Shown here piece by piece: positions 10,546-21,499 of a DNA stretch of 64,000 nt. The stretch covers positions 1,188 through 65,187 of the forward strand of contig MNCI01038164.1 of the NCBI GenBank assembly GCA_015680685.1, read 5' to 3'. The notes beneath the pieces are model-generated. The model was not told the DNA's origin, did no database searches, and worked only from the letters and a program-made list of their open reading frames with translations. The position numbers and the translations under genes were made by a program. The stretch is from Gnetum montanum (taxonomy: Eukaryota; Streptophyta; Gnetopsida; Gnetales; Gnetaceae). The stretch's first letter is position 1, and each line of letters opens with the position of its first letter.

Positions 10546-10684
10546 AGAATTATTTGTTATAGTAGTAGTATAAGCAAAATGACTATTTTTACACTATTTT
10601 CTATCTGTTATAGTTGACTTTGTATTTGGGTTAATTAAGTTTTTAATTTACCAAACCTATATTGAGTGCTTGCTAGCCTAAACC
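10546..10684. other. No feature seen
   Basis: Short AT-rich join between R1 and the minus-strand copia gag. Confidence 0.5.
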
Positions 10685-11026
10685 TGATTGTCTCATTCTT
10701 CTTCTTCTTCACACAATCTGCAATCATATGACTTGTTTCACTACAAGAATAACAACAACAAAAAATGTTAACTTTTTACTAGCCTTCATCTCTATAAGCA
10801 TTTTGAGCCTCCTAGCAAGATTAACAATCACTTTATTAGAGTCAGAATTTGACATTGACGATTCCCTTTTGTCTTTATTCTTTTTAGCTTTAACCCTAAA
10901 AGCAATTTGCTCTTTGTGGTTGGTAAAACTAGTTCCATCTTTCTTAATTTCAAAGGTTGAGAGAATATTGTAGAGCTCAGTAACTATCATTTTGGAAAGA
11001 TCTTTTGCTACTTCTAAGAATAATAT
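10685..11026 (-). pseudogene. copia gag, 3' part (split by element X)
   Basis: Minus-strand translation gives LEVAKDLSKMIVTELYNILS, the usual LEExKDLxxMxxxELxxSL block of copia gag (UBN2 type), then a Lys-rich linker and, one frame over, a perfect CX2CX4HX4C zinc knuckle (CYSCSETSHMIADC, 10713-10754). The 5' half is at 25985-26060, 15 kb away, beyond element X. If one copy of X's target duplication is dropped, the two halves are in the same frame, so X landed in this gag. No pol follows at lower coordinates. Confidence 0.8.
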
Positions 11027-11605
11027 TGTTGGTGCCAACATTTTCCATGCTAAGCATGGGGCTATGATTTATAATGTTTAATCCCATAACAATTAGAAGT
11101 TCATGAGTTTAAAATTGATACAAATTATTTTCTTAATTGGAGATGACCTACCTATGAGTTATTGACCATTAAATTGAACAACATGCATTCCTCACATTTT
11201 TCTTTCTTTCAAATACCAGATTTGAGTGGTTGAAAAAGAATGACTACTATCATTGGATGATGCAATGAGCCATATGATTGTTGTGTTCTGGGTGGCCAAT
11301 AAAAGGTTGACATGATACCAATTGTGTCAACGTTTAACCATAATATTTTAAAATGGTCGTCGTCAACAATGCCTTAATGGGTTACACCAATTTTTCAAGC
11401 CAAGGCTAAATCTTTAATTACATTCATTTAAATTACTTGACCCACCTCCATTTAAATATGTTAATCTACTGTGTTTTTTGCATGAATCAAATGTTTAACG
11501 AAAAGAGCTAGAGCTCCATTGGTGACATGCAAAAAGTTGTTGGGCATTTTCAACGATGGCTTCTGTGCCCGGAATAAATGCCATCACAAGTGGCAAACTA
11601 TTATT
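11027..11605 (+). repeat. 5' LTR of X, first segment
   Basis: Matches 24268-24810 of the 3' LTR. It is interrupted after TTATT (11601-11605) by solo LTR Y and resumes at 13107 with TTATC, the second copy of Y's target site. Confidence 0.8.
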
Positions 11606-13106
11606 TGTTGATACCAACACTCCCATGCTAGCATGGGGTCATGATTATTTAATTTCAATTCTATGACGATTAGGGATCCTATGAGTTTTAAATCCCATGC
11701 ATGACGATTTTTCTTTTAAATGATAATATCTAACCATTTCAGAGAACATAGAGGTTCTATAAATATTTAAATTATTAATTTTTGGTGGTTCTTAGTTAAT
11801 ACCCAATTGCTGAGATTGATTTGCTCTTTGTTTAAGCTGACATTAACAAGTGGTCTGCCACACACATTTTCTAACAAGACCACACCAAAACTATATATAT
11901 CATTTTCACTCATAAGCGTATCTACAAAGAGGCAAAATTGACTGATGAAACATTTATAAATTAAAGGACACTTGATCATTGCAATTATAACTTTACTATA
12001 GCTATATTCTTGGATATAAGTATAGATTTTACTATGGATCAAGTATCCTAAAGTGCCTTTAACTGTAATGGTGGTGGAAAATGTGGGTAATGCATGTAAC
12101 CAATAGTGGTGGAGTGGTGGTGGTCATGTAGAGGTTAGGCATTGGTAATCGATGAGTTGGTGGTCATAACCAATGCACGGTGATTAGTTATGGATGTTTC
12201 ATGGTAGACAATGTAGGAAGATGTTATGGGAGCTACTTATAAGTAATAGCAACCATAGGAAAGAGGGAAGGAACTTTGGAGCACTAGGGGATGGCAAGTA
12301 GATCTTGGGCTCTCTCTCCCTCACTTCGGCAAATCTGAAGATGGCATCTTAGCCTGTAGATAGCAACAGGTGAGCATGTGGCAGCAGGCGGTCTCTTCGA
12401 GACATTATAGGTGACTATAAGCAATCTCACAAGTAGGCAGTGACTACGAATGTGTTTGTAAGAGGCACATGTTAGAGGCTCTCCTAGTGGTGCTTGTCAA
12501 ACGCTCTCTAGGTGATGAGAGGCAACACATGGCATGATAGCGATGGCACACAGTAGGCTCTCCCAATGGTAGCTTTGATTAATGCACTGCATATGATAGG
12601 CGGGTGCATGGCAAGCTCGTGAACAACAATAGCTACTACTGCATGTTAGAGACACATTAGCAAGAACAAGTAGCCTCCCCTTCTCCTACTAGCAAGGGGG
12701 AATAGGGGATTGACATCCTCTCTACCTCTCTCTCTCTAGCACCAACAATGTAGGACAAGAGCAAGATAGCACATTCCTATAGTAGCTAGAGGTTTATTGC
12801 CTAGTAGTGGGTGCCATTAGTAACAATGAATCAGTGGCAACAACAAGAGACTAGGGAAAAGTTTAAAATTTGCATTTACTAGTTACTTACTATATTGGCA
12901 TCAAGCCTTGAAATTTAAGATAATTATTCAATTTAAATCTCCTTGATTTTCCAATTTAATTTACCTTTTTTTGGAATGTCACATAACCCTCTTTAGCTAA
13001 GACTATTCGTAGGTTTCTATACCCATACAAGAGGCACCCTAGGCAATAGTCTCCTTAAACAAGTTTTTTTCCAAGTGTTGGTGCATCCAAAATTTATGCA
13101 TCAACA
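11606..13106 (+). repeat. Solo LTR Y, nested in the X LTR
   Basis: A 1501-base solo LTR beginning TGTTGATACCAACA and ending TGCATCAACA, so it belongs to a relative of X with the same termini but a different middle (GTGG-rich, about 12060-12860). Flanking 5-base target duplications are TTATT (11601-11605) and TTATC (13107-13111). The undisturbed target is visible in the 3' LTR of X at about 24808. The minus-strand 91-codon open frame at 11767-12042 contains SENDIYSFGVVLLE, a kinase-like string, see findings. Confidence 0.8.
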
Positions 13107-13111
13107 TTATC

Positions 13112-13557
13112 TTTATTAGAGCAGCAACTAGTGGATCATGATACAAGATCTTTCTGTAATGCAGCAGTAACAAGAATGCACGATGAGGATTTTAGGCAAT
13201 CATGGATCTGCAACTTCTCCAACGACATTCTTTGGCAGTGTAGCCACAGTTGGGCATTGACCTATAACTTTTGTAGTAGTATTTGTGTATCAACATGGGC
13301 TTTTGCTAGACTCATATGATTATTTTTTGCATGTAATTTATGTTACAGCTATTTCCTATATTGATGGTGGCCATTATCATTTGCTACATGTTATTGGTTG
13401 ATGATGCTATTATCCATGCATGGGTGTTGGTCATTATCATTTGTTGCATGTTACTGGTTGATGCTACCATTATAGAAGCATGGGTGGTGGCCATTACGAT
13501 TTGCTGCACATTACTGGTTGATGCTATCATTATCCGTGCATGGGTGGTGGGCATTAC
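13112..13557 (+). repeat. 5' LTR of X, second segment, with 60-bp tandem units
   Basis: Continues the X LTR and includes three exact-length 60-base units starting at 13371, 13431 and 13491 (CATTATCATTTGCTG core), ending where copia C1 inserted at 13558. The last five bases, ATTAC, are the target duplication of C1. Because 60 is a multiple of three, the units make a repetitive hydrophobic open frame (13340-13570) that is not a gene. Confidence 0.8.
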
Positions 13558-14485
13558 TATTGGAAAATGATTCAAACTTGATAGTTGTATTAACAACTTC
13601 TTAACTTGGTCATTTGTAGTTTGTTAGTTTTTGGATTTTTTGGTTTTCTTTTTTAAGATCATGGCTAAGATAGTGTCGATATTTTCTATAATTTAGTTGC
13701 ACTGTAAAGCCTATATAAAGACTAGTTTAGTATTAAATAGTGAGTGGCACTTAAGTAATAAAAATAAAGCATTAGCTTCATGTAATCTTCTCTCTTTTGT
13801 TCTGGATTATTGATGAGTGGCAAGGTACCCCTACACTCAACCATATGAATATGAGCGTTACATGCACGATTCGGTTGAACTCTGCAGATAGACTAGTTGT
13901 GGCATCTAGATAGTTAGCCTTAGGTTGTAGTTCACTGTCTTCCCACCTAGACTAGTATTAGCTTTGTCATGTATGGTTTAGTCCAGAGTGAGGTGTATGA
14001 TGGGTTTCTAATCTAATGCTACTCATGAAGGCAATGGAAAGTAATATTAACTAAACTAGGAGAGAGAGGGTAAGAGAATCTAATCTAGCCTAAGTGNATG
14101 AGTTTAAGGGTGAGAGAGATTAACTAGGAAAGCATTAAATAATAATTAAATAAAAAATTAATCTAAGTGAATGTTGCAATGATGAAGTAATCTGAATCTT
14201 TATTGCCGGTCATGTGCATGTCCAAGTACGTCACACTCGAATAAAGGATGTTGTACAATTACAATCACCACACTACGGGCATACACTGGAAAATAATCTA
14301 ACTCTAGAATGATAAAACTGCAAGAGTCTAGCCAAGGATCTAAATCTAAGTGGAGAAACAAGGTAGAGATGCCTCTTATTTATAGGGTGTGATATCGTGG
14401 ATGCGTTATCGTAGCTATCAACAAATTCATGACTCATCAATTATCTTCTCCTTTGTACCTCTATGTTTGTTATCCCTTCCCATCA
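13558..14485 (+). repeat. 5' LTR of C1, interrupted by Z
   Basis: Begins TATTGGAAAATG (TGTTGGAGAATG in the 3' LTR) and ends CCCATCA. The LTR proper is 13558-13810 and 14445-14485. A TATATAAA box lies at 13712-13719 and matches 18680-18687 in the 3' LTR. Confidence 0.9.
13811..14439. repeat. Solo LTR Z nested in the C1 5' LTR
   Basis: A 629-base insertion absent from the 3' LTR of C1. It starts TGATGAGT and ends ACTCATCA, an 8-base perfect terminal inverted repeat of LTR type (TG and CA), and is flanked by exact 5-base duplications ATTAT (13806-13810 and 14440-14444). No coding potential. One undetermined base lies at 14097. A TATTTATAGGG box at about 14378 suggests a plus-strand LTR promoter. 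It could instead be a very short non-autonomous element, but no internal region is seen. Confidence 0.85.
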
Positions 14486-14488
14486 AAG

Positions 14489-14500
14489 TGGTATCAGAGT
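14489..14500 (+). other. Primer-binding site of C1
   Basis: TGGTATCAGAGT sits 3 bases past the 5' LTR and is complementary to the 3' end of initiator tRNA-Met, the usual primer of plant copia elements. Confidence 0.9.
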
Positions 14501-14553
14501 AGGTTTTCGTTTCTTTGCTGGGTGTAGGTGAGTAAATTGAGAGCAAAATCATC

Positions 14554-15190
14554 ATGGCAACTGATGGAAATACTATGAGTGTCTCTCAACCTATGATTCC
14601 TATCTTCAAAGGTGAAATTTATGAATTCTGGAGTATTAGAATAAAGACTGTATGTAGGTCTCAAGATCTTTGGGACTTGGTAGATAATGGGTTTGCAAAT
14701 ACTGCTGATAAACAAAGATTGAAAGAAAATAAGAAGAGAGACTCTAAGGCACTGCTCTTCGTTTAGCATGCTATTCATGATTCAATATTTTCAAGAATTG
14801 CAATAGCTACCACTTCGAAGCAAGCTTGGAGTATACTACAAAAGAAGTTTCTAGGTGATTCAAGGGTAATTACTGTGAAACTTCAAACTCTTCATCATGA
14901 TTTTGAAAGTTTGCTTATGAGAAATAGAGAATTAGTGCAAGATTTTTTATCTAGAACATTAACGATTATTAACCAAATGAGGTCCTTTGGAGAAAACATT
15001 ACTGATTAAACAATTGTTACAAAATTTTTAAAGAGTTTGACTTCGAAGTTTGATCATGTAGTGGCTACAATTGAAGAATCTAAGGATCTCACCATTTTTT
15101 CATTAGATGAGCTAATGGATTCTTTGCAAGCACATGAAGCAAGATTAAACAAGACAACCAAAAAGAATGAAGAAAAGGATTTCATGTGAA
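14554..15190 (+). pseudogene. C1 gag remnant
   Basis: The frame opens with an ATG at 14554 and reads IPIFKGEIYEFWSIRIKT and DLWDLVDNGF, the N-terminal copia gag motifs (FxGxNYxxWxxxM and LWxxV). After a TAG in place of Gln at about 14764 it continues with [31 protein letters not shown] and [12 protein letters not shown]. The next part is Glu/Gly-rich and frame-shifted, and no clean zinc knuckle is left. Stops are TAG or TAA where Gln would be expected. Confidence 0.85.
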
Positions 15191-15479
15191 GGGGGAGTCA
15201 AACAACAAGAATGATGACTTTAGAAAAGGAGCAAGTAGTGAGTATGGAGGATATCATGGCAAAGGTAGTCGAGGAAGAGGCAGAGGAGGACATGGTGAGT
15301 AGCATGAGTAAACAAAATTTGGTGACAAACACAGAGATAATAAAAGCATCCAATGTCATTACTGAAAAAGGTTTGGCAATGTCAAGGCCAATTATTGGAA
15401 GAGACAACCAATGAAAACCAAGTAAATTATGCAAAAGAAGATGAAGGGGAGATCAAGTTGTTTATGACCTAACTTGAAG

Positions 15480-16560
15480 ATTGAAAGGCTTCCAATGATT
15501 TTTGGTTCTTAGATTGAAATTTCTCCAATCATATGAGTGGCACATGATCACTATTTAAAGAACTTGATGAGTCACACAAAATGAAAGTGAGGCTTGGAGA
15601 TGACAAGCTAATGCAAGTTGAAGGAAAAGGTACTATGGTAATCACTAATGGTCATGGCAATGTAAAACAACTTAGTGATGTTCTCTTTGGTTTTAGTTTA
15701 TCTCAAAATTTGTTGAGTGTTGGGAAGCTCATGGTTAGATGATATAGTATCTTGTTTGATCATGACTCATGTGTGATAAGAGACAAACAATCAGATCAAG
15801 TGATTGTTGAGGTGCACATGAATCTAAATAAGCTATTCCCATTTGAATTTTCTAATATAGAAAACCATGCTCTTATTGTAAAAGAAAATAGTAAGTCCAA
15901 GCTATGGCATTTAAGATATGGACATTTCAATGTTAAGGGGTTGAAATTATTAAGTCAAAAGGAAATGATGTTTGGGTTGCCTAAAATTGATTCTTTGAAT
16001 TTATGTGAAGGGTATATCTTTGGAAAACAAAGTAGAAAACCATTTCCTATGGGAAAGTCTTCGAGGGCATCTAACTGTATTGATCTTGTACATGCTTATT
16101 TATGTGGTCCTATGAAAATAGAGTCATTTGGTAGGAGTTGATACTTTTTTCTATTCACAGATGATTACAATCACATGAGTTGGGTTTATTTCCTACAACA
16201 AAGGTAAAAAACCTTTGAAGTTATCAAGAAATTAAAAGAACTTTTTTAAAAGAAAATTGGAAGATGCATCAAGAGCATTCACACTAACAATGGTGGTGAG
16301 TTTGTGTCTCAAGAATTTGATCTTTTTTGTGAAAGCCATGGCATTTGCAGAGAATTAACATCACCCTATACACCTAAGTAAAATGGAGTGGCTAAATGAA
16401 AGAAACGTACTATTATGGAGATGGAAAGAAGTCTGTTGAAAGTAAAAGGACTTCCAAATTAGCTATGGGGAGAAGCAGTTTCCATTTTAGTTTATTTGTT
16501 AAATTTGTTACCAACAAGGGCAGTGGTGAAAAAAAAACTCCATATGAAGCATGAAATGGT
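15480..16560 (+). pseudogene. C1 protease and integrase remnant
   Basis: The protease active site is visible at about 15510 as WFLD, a stop, then NFSNHMSGT, where DSGCSNHMSG is usual, so it is destroyed. The segment LLSVGKLM follows. The GAG-pre-integrase zinc region starts about 15900 (LWHLRYGHFN, with a CEGYIFGKQ stretch where the Cys pair should be). The integrase core has FTDDYNHMSWVYFL (first Asp), SIHTNNGGEF (the Asp replaced by Asn) and NGVAK, a stop and KKRTIMEMERS at the Glu region. Several stops are C-to-T changes. Inactive. Confidence 0.85.
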
Positions 16561-16942
16561 AGGAGGCCTTCAGTAAGCCACTTAAGAGTCTTTTTTTGTA
16601 TTGCATATGCTTTGGTAAATTCTCATAATCATAGCAATCTTGATGAAAAATCTATCAAATGTATTTTTATTAGATATTGTTCTAATTCCAAAGGATATAG
16701 GCTATATAACCTTGTTAGTGGCAGTGTTCATTAGTAGGAATGTTGAGTTTGATGAACAAGCAAGGTGGACATGACATGAAAATAATGAAGGATTGTACTT
16801 TGAATTTTCAACCGAAGGAGAAACAAATGGAGTTCAATAGCAAACTCCTCCTAGCTCACTAGATTCATCAATTCCAACTTTACCAAATTCTACTATTTCA
16901 AGTTCCAACAAAGATAGTACTTCTTCAAGAAAGTTCAAGTCA

Positions 16943-17700
16943 TTGGCTGAAGTCTATGAGACAACACAAGCCTTGTTTGTTGCAAATCCAACAAGCTTTG
17001 AAGAAGCAACAGAGAAGGAAGAATGGTGCAATACAATGGTAGAGGAGATGAAGGTAATTCAAAAAAATGATACATGGGAATTGGTAGAGCTAGTAAAAGG
17101 AAAGAATATTATAGAAGTTAAATGGGTTTTTAGAACAAAATATGATGCAAATGGTAGCATTCAAAAGCACAAGGCTCGACTCATGGCAAAAGGATATTCA
17201 CAACAACAAGGTGTAGATATTGAAGACGCCTTTTCACCAGTTGCACAGTTTGAAATTGCAAGATTACTCCTAGCCTTGGCTACTCAATTGAATTGGCCTA
17301 TTTATCAATTTGATGTAAAGTATACATTCCTAAATGGAGAATTAAAGGAAGAAGTTTATGTCTCTCAACTTGAAGGCTATATTGTTCAAGGAAAAGAAGA
17401 GCAAGTTTATAGGTTAAAAAAGGCACTTTATGGACTAAAGTAGGGTCCAAGGGCATGGTACAACAAACTTGACTCATATTTTCTCCAAAATGGCTTTGAA
17501 AGGAGTAAGAATGAGCCTAATCTTTATTTGAAGAAACAAGGTAAAAATGATCTTTTGATTATTTTCCTCTATGTGGATGATATGATATACATGGGTTCTT
17601 CTTCTTCTCTCATTGAAGAATTCAAAGTTTGCATGAAGAAAAGTTTGAAAATGTCAAATTTAGGTGTGCTACACTACTTTCTTAGCCTTGAAGTGAAGTA
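16943..17700 (+). pseudogene. C1 reverse transcriptase remnant
   Basis: The frame from 16943 gives WVFRTKYDANGSI, the KARLMAKGYSQQQGVD block, FSPVAQFEIARLLLALA and QFDVKYTFLNGELKEEVYV, where the catalytic VKxAFLNG has Tyr for Ala. A TAG replaces Gln in YGLKQGPRAW at 17443. The catalytic YVDDM is intact at about 17568-17590 (LYVDDMIYMGSS). This is one of the better preserved parts of C1. It would have made element DNA in virus-like particles. Confidence 0.9.
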
Positions 17701-17849
17701 GGTTGAAGATGGAATCTTTATGTTACAAAGAAAATATGCTACTAATTTGCTTAAATGATTTAACATGTTGAATTGCAAAATTGTAGCAACACCTATGAAC
17801 TTGAATGAGAAGTTGCAGGTTAATGATGGTACTATACAGGAAAATGTAA

Positions 17850-18470
17850 AGCATTTCAAAAGCTTAGTAGGAGGCTTAATCTATTTAACTTAGATGAGAC
17901 ATGACATAGCTTTCTTAGTTAGAGTTATTTCAAGATTCATGCGCTCTCCTACAAATCATCATCTTGGAGCAACAAAGAAAGTGTTATGATATATTGCAGG
18001 AACAATTGATTTTGGACCGTGGTATGGTCATGTTTCAGAGTTCAAACTATCGGGATACATTGATAGTGATTGGGCCAGATGTTTGGAAGATAAAAGAAGC
18101 ACTTCAAGTTACATTTTTAATCTTGGTTCACTTGCCATATGTTGGAGTTCAAAGAAGAAAGCTACAACTATCATACCTTCATCTGAAGCTAAATATGCAA
18201 CTGCAACCTCATCAGCATGTTAAGCAGTTTGATTAAGGAGAATTCTTGTAGATCTTAATCAAGAGCAAAAGAAAGTAACTGAAATTTATTGCAACAACAA
18301 TGTTGTAATTGCAATGTCAAAAAAATTATCCTACTATGTAAGAACTAAGCATATTGACATTTGAGTTCATTTTATTTGAGATCTTGTATCAAATGAATCA
18401 ATTATCTTGAAGTACTGTAATACGAATGAGAAGGTGGTTGATGTTCTCATGAAGTTTCTTCCTTGAGGCA
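17850..18470 (+). pseudogene. C1 RNase H remnant
   Basis: Frame-shifted translation shows SLVGGLIYLT, the GYIDSDWARCLEDKRSTSSY block with the catalytic Asp (SDWA), SSEAKYATATSSAC, then HIDI and NEKVVDVL near the C-terminus. Stops interrupt it at about 18225 and 18360. The polypurine tract AAGGGAAAG follows at 18517. Confidence 0.85.
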
Positions 18471-18525
18471 AGCATGTTTATTTTAGGCTTAAACTTTGTG
18501 TATGCAACTTTGAATCAAGGGAAAG

Positions 18526-18817
18526 TGTTGGAGAATGACTGAAACTTAACAACTGTATTAATAACTTCTTGACTTGGTCATTTGTAGTTTGTTAGTTCCT
18601 TGATTTTTTATTTTTCTATTTTGAGATCATGGCTAAGATAGTGCTGAGATTTTCTATAATTTAGTTGCATTGTAAAGCCTATATAAAGACTAGTTTAGTA
18701 GTGAATAGTGAGTGTCACTTAAGCAATAAAAATAGAGCATTAGCTTTGTGTAATCTTCTCTCTTTTATTTTGGATTATCCTCTCCTTTGTTCCTATATTT
18801 TTTATCCCTTCCCATTA
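18526..18817 (+). repeat. 3' LTR of C1
   Basis: 292 bases from TGTTGGAGAATG to CCCATTA, directly after the AAGGGAAAG tract and followed by the target copy GTTAC (18818-18822). It lacks insertion Z. Confidence 0.9.
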
Positions 18818-18822
18818 GTTAC

Positions 18823-19581
18823 CATTTGCTGCATGTTACTGGTTGATGCTACTATTATCTGCATGTGGGTAGTAATTGCCATGGTTGTTATACATGGGTG
18901 GTGGCTTCTCATGCATCAGAGCAATCCTTATAAATTCCCAAGCCAAAGGTAAGGAAAGGGGACAAACATAGAAGGGAAGAAGGCTAAGCTATAGTGGTGG
19001 GAGGATTTCCAAGGCTAGCTGCAGAGGGGAAATCCCAAGGTTCTTTTTGATTCTTGTTAACTATTTGGTGGCATCCTAGAGGTAGTTCGATGTGGAGCAG
19101 AGAGTAGATATGAGAGCTAGAGGTTACAATCTTGCCAAAGGAGGTGTGCTACTTGTAGGCATGGGTGGAAAAGGCTACATAAGGAGTTTTTCCCTTTGGT
19201 ACTCATTTTGGAGCTAAGTCTTTGTTTATCCGGCTATGTTATTTAAATTTATGTATTCCAACCTTGATCTCTGTTATATGGTTGAAACACAGATCCTATG
19301 TTTCTTAAAACTCTAATTAATCTTGTTAACTATTTAATTCTTTATTTCATGCTCAAGTACCTTTACTAATGTTTTTAAAATGAATTACTACTTCTTTGTT
19401 GAGTTGTTGTCGACTAAACTTAAAATTTACCATTGCCTTTAAACATTTTATGAAATGCCACACTGCCTTTCCAACTGAGACTATTCTTGGGTTTCTGTAC
19501 CCATATGAGATGCACCCTAGGCAATAGTCTCTTTAGACAAGTTTTCGTGTTGTTGTTGTGTCCAAAATTTATGCATCAACA
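18823..19581 (+). repeat. 5' LTR of X, last segment
   Basis: Resumes the 60-base unit interrupted by C1 and matches 25152-25979 of the 3' LTR. It ends TGCATCAACA at 19581. Confidence 0.8.
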
Positions 19582-19584
19582 TCC

Positions 19585-19605
19585 TTTTTAGCACTAGAAG
19601 GAGGG
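19585..19605 (+). other. Possible decayed primer-binding site of X
   Basis: TTTTTAGCACTAGAAGGAGGG lies 3 bases after the LTR end. Its first half fits TTTTTGGCGCCG, a common gypsy primer-site start, if G-to-A and C-to-T changes are allowed. The second half fits poorly. Confidence 0.3.
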
Positions 19606-20599
19606 TTGTTTCTCAGCCTTTATTTTCCATTTCTATTCTCTAAAATATCAATTTTATATTCTTTTCCTATTCCTATTTTATTTCCATTTCCCAAAAATTT
19701 CATTTTCTTATTTCTGTTCTTAGTCATCTACTTTACAGTTTCTAAATCTCTATTTTTCCTATTTTAGTTTTTTTGAACTTTAAATTTCTCATTTCAGTTT
19801 TCTATCTTGGTGAAAATCATATATTTTCTAGTTACTATTTTTGAAATTCAATTTTTGTTACATAAAAATATCTATTTTTTCAATTCCTAAAAACATTATA
19901 TTTTCCAATTTTTATTATCTAAACCTTCTTTGGCCCATTTCTAATACTAGTTTCAGTTAACGATCACATATTTTCAACTTCATCACTCTATTTCAATTTT
20001 ATTTTTAGATCTCCAAACCTTCCTTTTCCCAGTTTTGTTGATTACTTTATTTTGGTGGTCCTTACCTTAGTTCTAACTTTGGTAAGGTGGTGTTCTCATT
20101 CATTACATCATTCTATTCAAATTTACTTTTTTGAAATTCTACATTTCACTATTTTTCTTTTAAATTTTATAAATATTGCAATTTTAGTTTTCCTCTTAAA
20201 AAAAACAAAAAAAACATAATATTTAAATATTTTTCTATCTTATTTAACTTTATAGTTTTCTAGCATATATATTTCAAAGTCTTTTGTTTTATGAGTGAGA
20301 TCTCCCATAGATCATCTCAACAAAGAGCTCTTACTCCTACCCCTAATCGACCAGCTACCTGTCACTTTACTTTAAGAAAATAATGAGCTTTGTGATTTCC
20401 AAGTTCTGTTCCTATAAGAATTCAAACTAGGATGGTAGTCAATTAACCCCAAGATCCCTTACTAAGCAACCCGTTTAACTTCACAAACTATCACAATATT
20501 CCAAAACGACTTCAAAACATAAATTTGTTCTTTTATCCCAAAAACCCTATTAGTGATGTCCATCAACATATATAATGTTTTGAAACCTTACTATGCATC

Positions 20600-21470
20600 C
20601 ATAACATTATCCAAAATGACATAATGTGTAGGGTCTATGTGGCAACTTTCAGGAGCAAAGCCAGCCAATGGTTTTTTATGCTCCTTAATGCCTCTAACAA
20701 CTAATGGAAAGACTTTAAAAATAAGTCCCTACTCCAATTCGATAAGTTCACTAGTCCTACCTTAGCATTAAGCAATTTCACAAGCCTAAGAAAACTACCT
20801 AGGAAAAACATTCATGATTACAATCTAAGATTCCTTCATCAACTTGCTTATGTGCCAAATTAGATGCGTTCACAACTTGATGGTATCCTCAATTTTTACC
20901 TCTTTACCATTGATCCATTCTTTGCCTATGTCATTAAGTCTAATCCTAACATAAAAAAAATACAAGGAGTAATGGCTAAAGTTGTTGAGTTGGAAAAAAT
21001 TACTCTCATGAATAGCATTCAAATCCAATTTGGAGTGATGAGTGTTAGTAACCCTATGCAATTTGGTCCTCTACCTTTACCAACTTTTCCAATGGCCAAT
21101 ACTATGTTTCAAACTTCCTCCTCCCTTCAAATGACTTGACCAACATTTAGTTATTTTCAAGGATCAACATCCTCTTCATTTTTACCACCAAATACTGGTT
21201 TAAGTGATGATCAATCAAAATTTTTTATCCAATCCATCATAAACCCAAAGGGAATATCTAATCCTAATGGATTTACTACTCAAACATAAAATCAAATAAT
21301 CCAAATATTGACCTGTCTTCAAAAGCTTTCCAATGAGGTAGTTGAACTAAAGGAAAATAACAACAAAATCCCTACACATTTTGAAAAACCAAGCACCTTA
21401 ATCGATGATGAATATTGTTGACTTCATAACACTAGGAAACATTCTAAGAAAACTTGTTCCCAATTTTTAG
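20600..21470 (+). pseudogene. X gag remnant
   Basis: Plus-strand translation from about 20635 reads VATFRSKASQWFFMLLNAS, then LLQFDKFTSPTLAL, of the gag type AxxWFxxLpxxSI with FxxxFxxp. At about 21410-21455 a CxLHNTRKHSKKTC knuckle of the Cys-x2-His type fits Tat-group gags (CxxHxxxGHxTxxC). Between them is a Pro/Ser/Phe-rich linker (20864-21139 open frame). Two stops, at about 21137 and 21289, interrupt it. The domain packages element RNA. Confidence 0.7.
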
Positions 21471-21499
21471 GGTTATATGGTGATAATGCCCAAAGTCAA

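Larger units (their letters stand above)
13558..18817 (+). mobile_element. Ty1/copia element C1, decayed full-length
   Basis: 5' LTR 13558-14485 (294 bases plus nested Z), primer-binding site 14489, gag 14554-15190, pol 15480-18470, polypurine tract 18517-18525 and 3' LTR 18526-18817 (292 bases). Target duplications are ATTAC (13553-13557) and GTTAC (18818-18822). The domain order gag, protease, integrase, RT, RNase H is that of copia. LTRs differ by roughly 12 percent by eye. All domains carry stops, so it is an old, inactive copy nested in the LTR of X. Confidence 0.9.

Noticed and set aside
13340-13570. Open frame resembling a repetitive membrane protein (also 25061-25315)
   Set aside because: It is made of the 60-base tandem units of the X LTR, appears in both LTRs, and has an equally long antisense frame.
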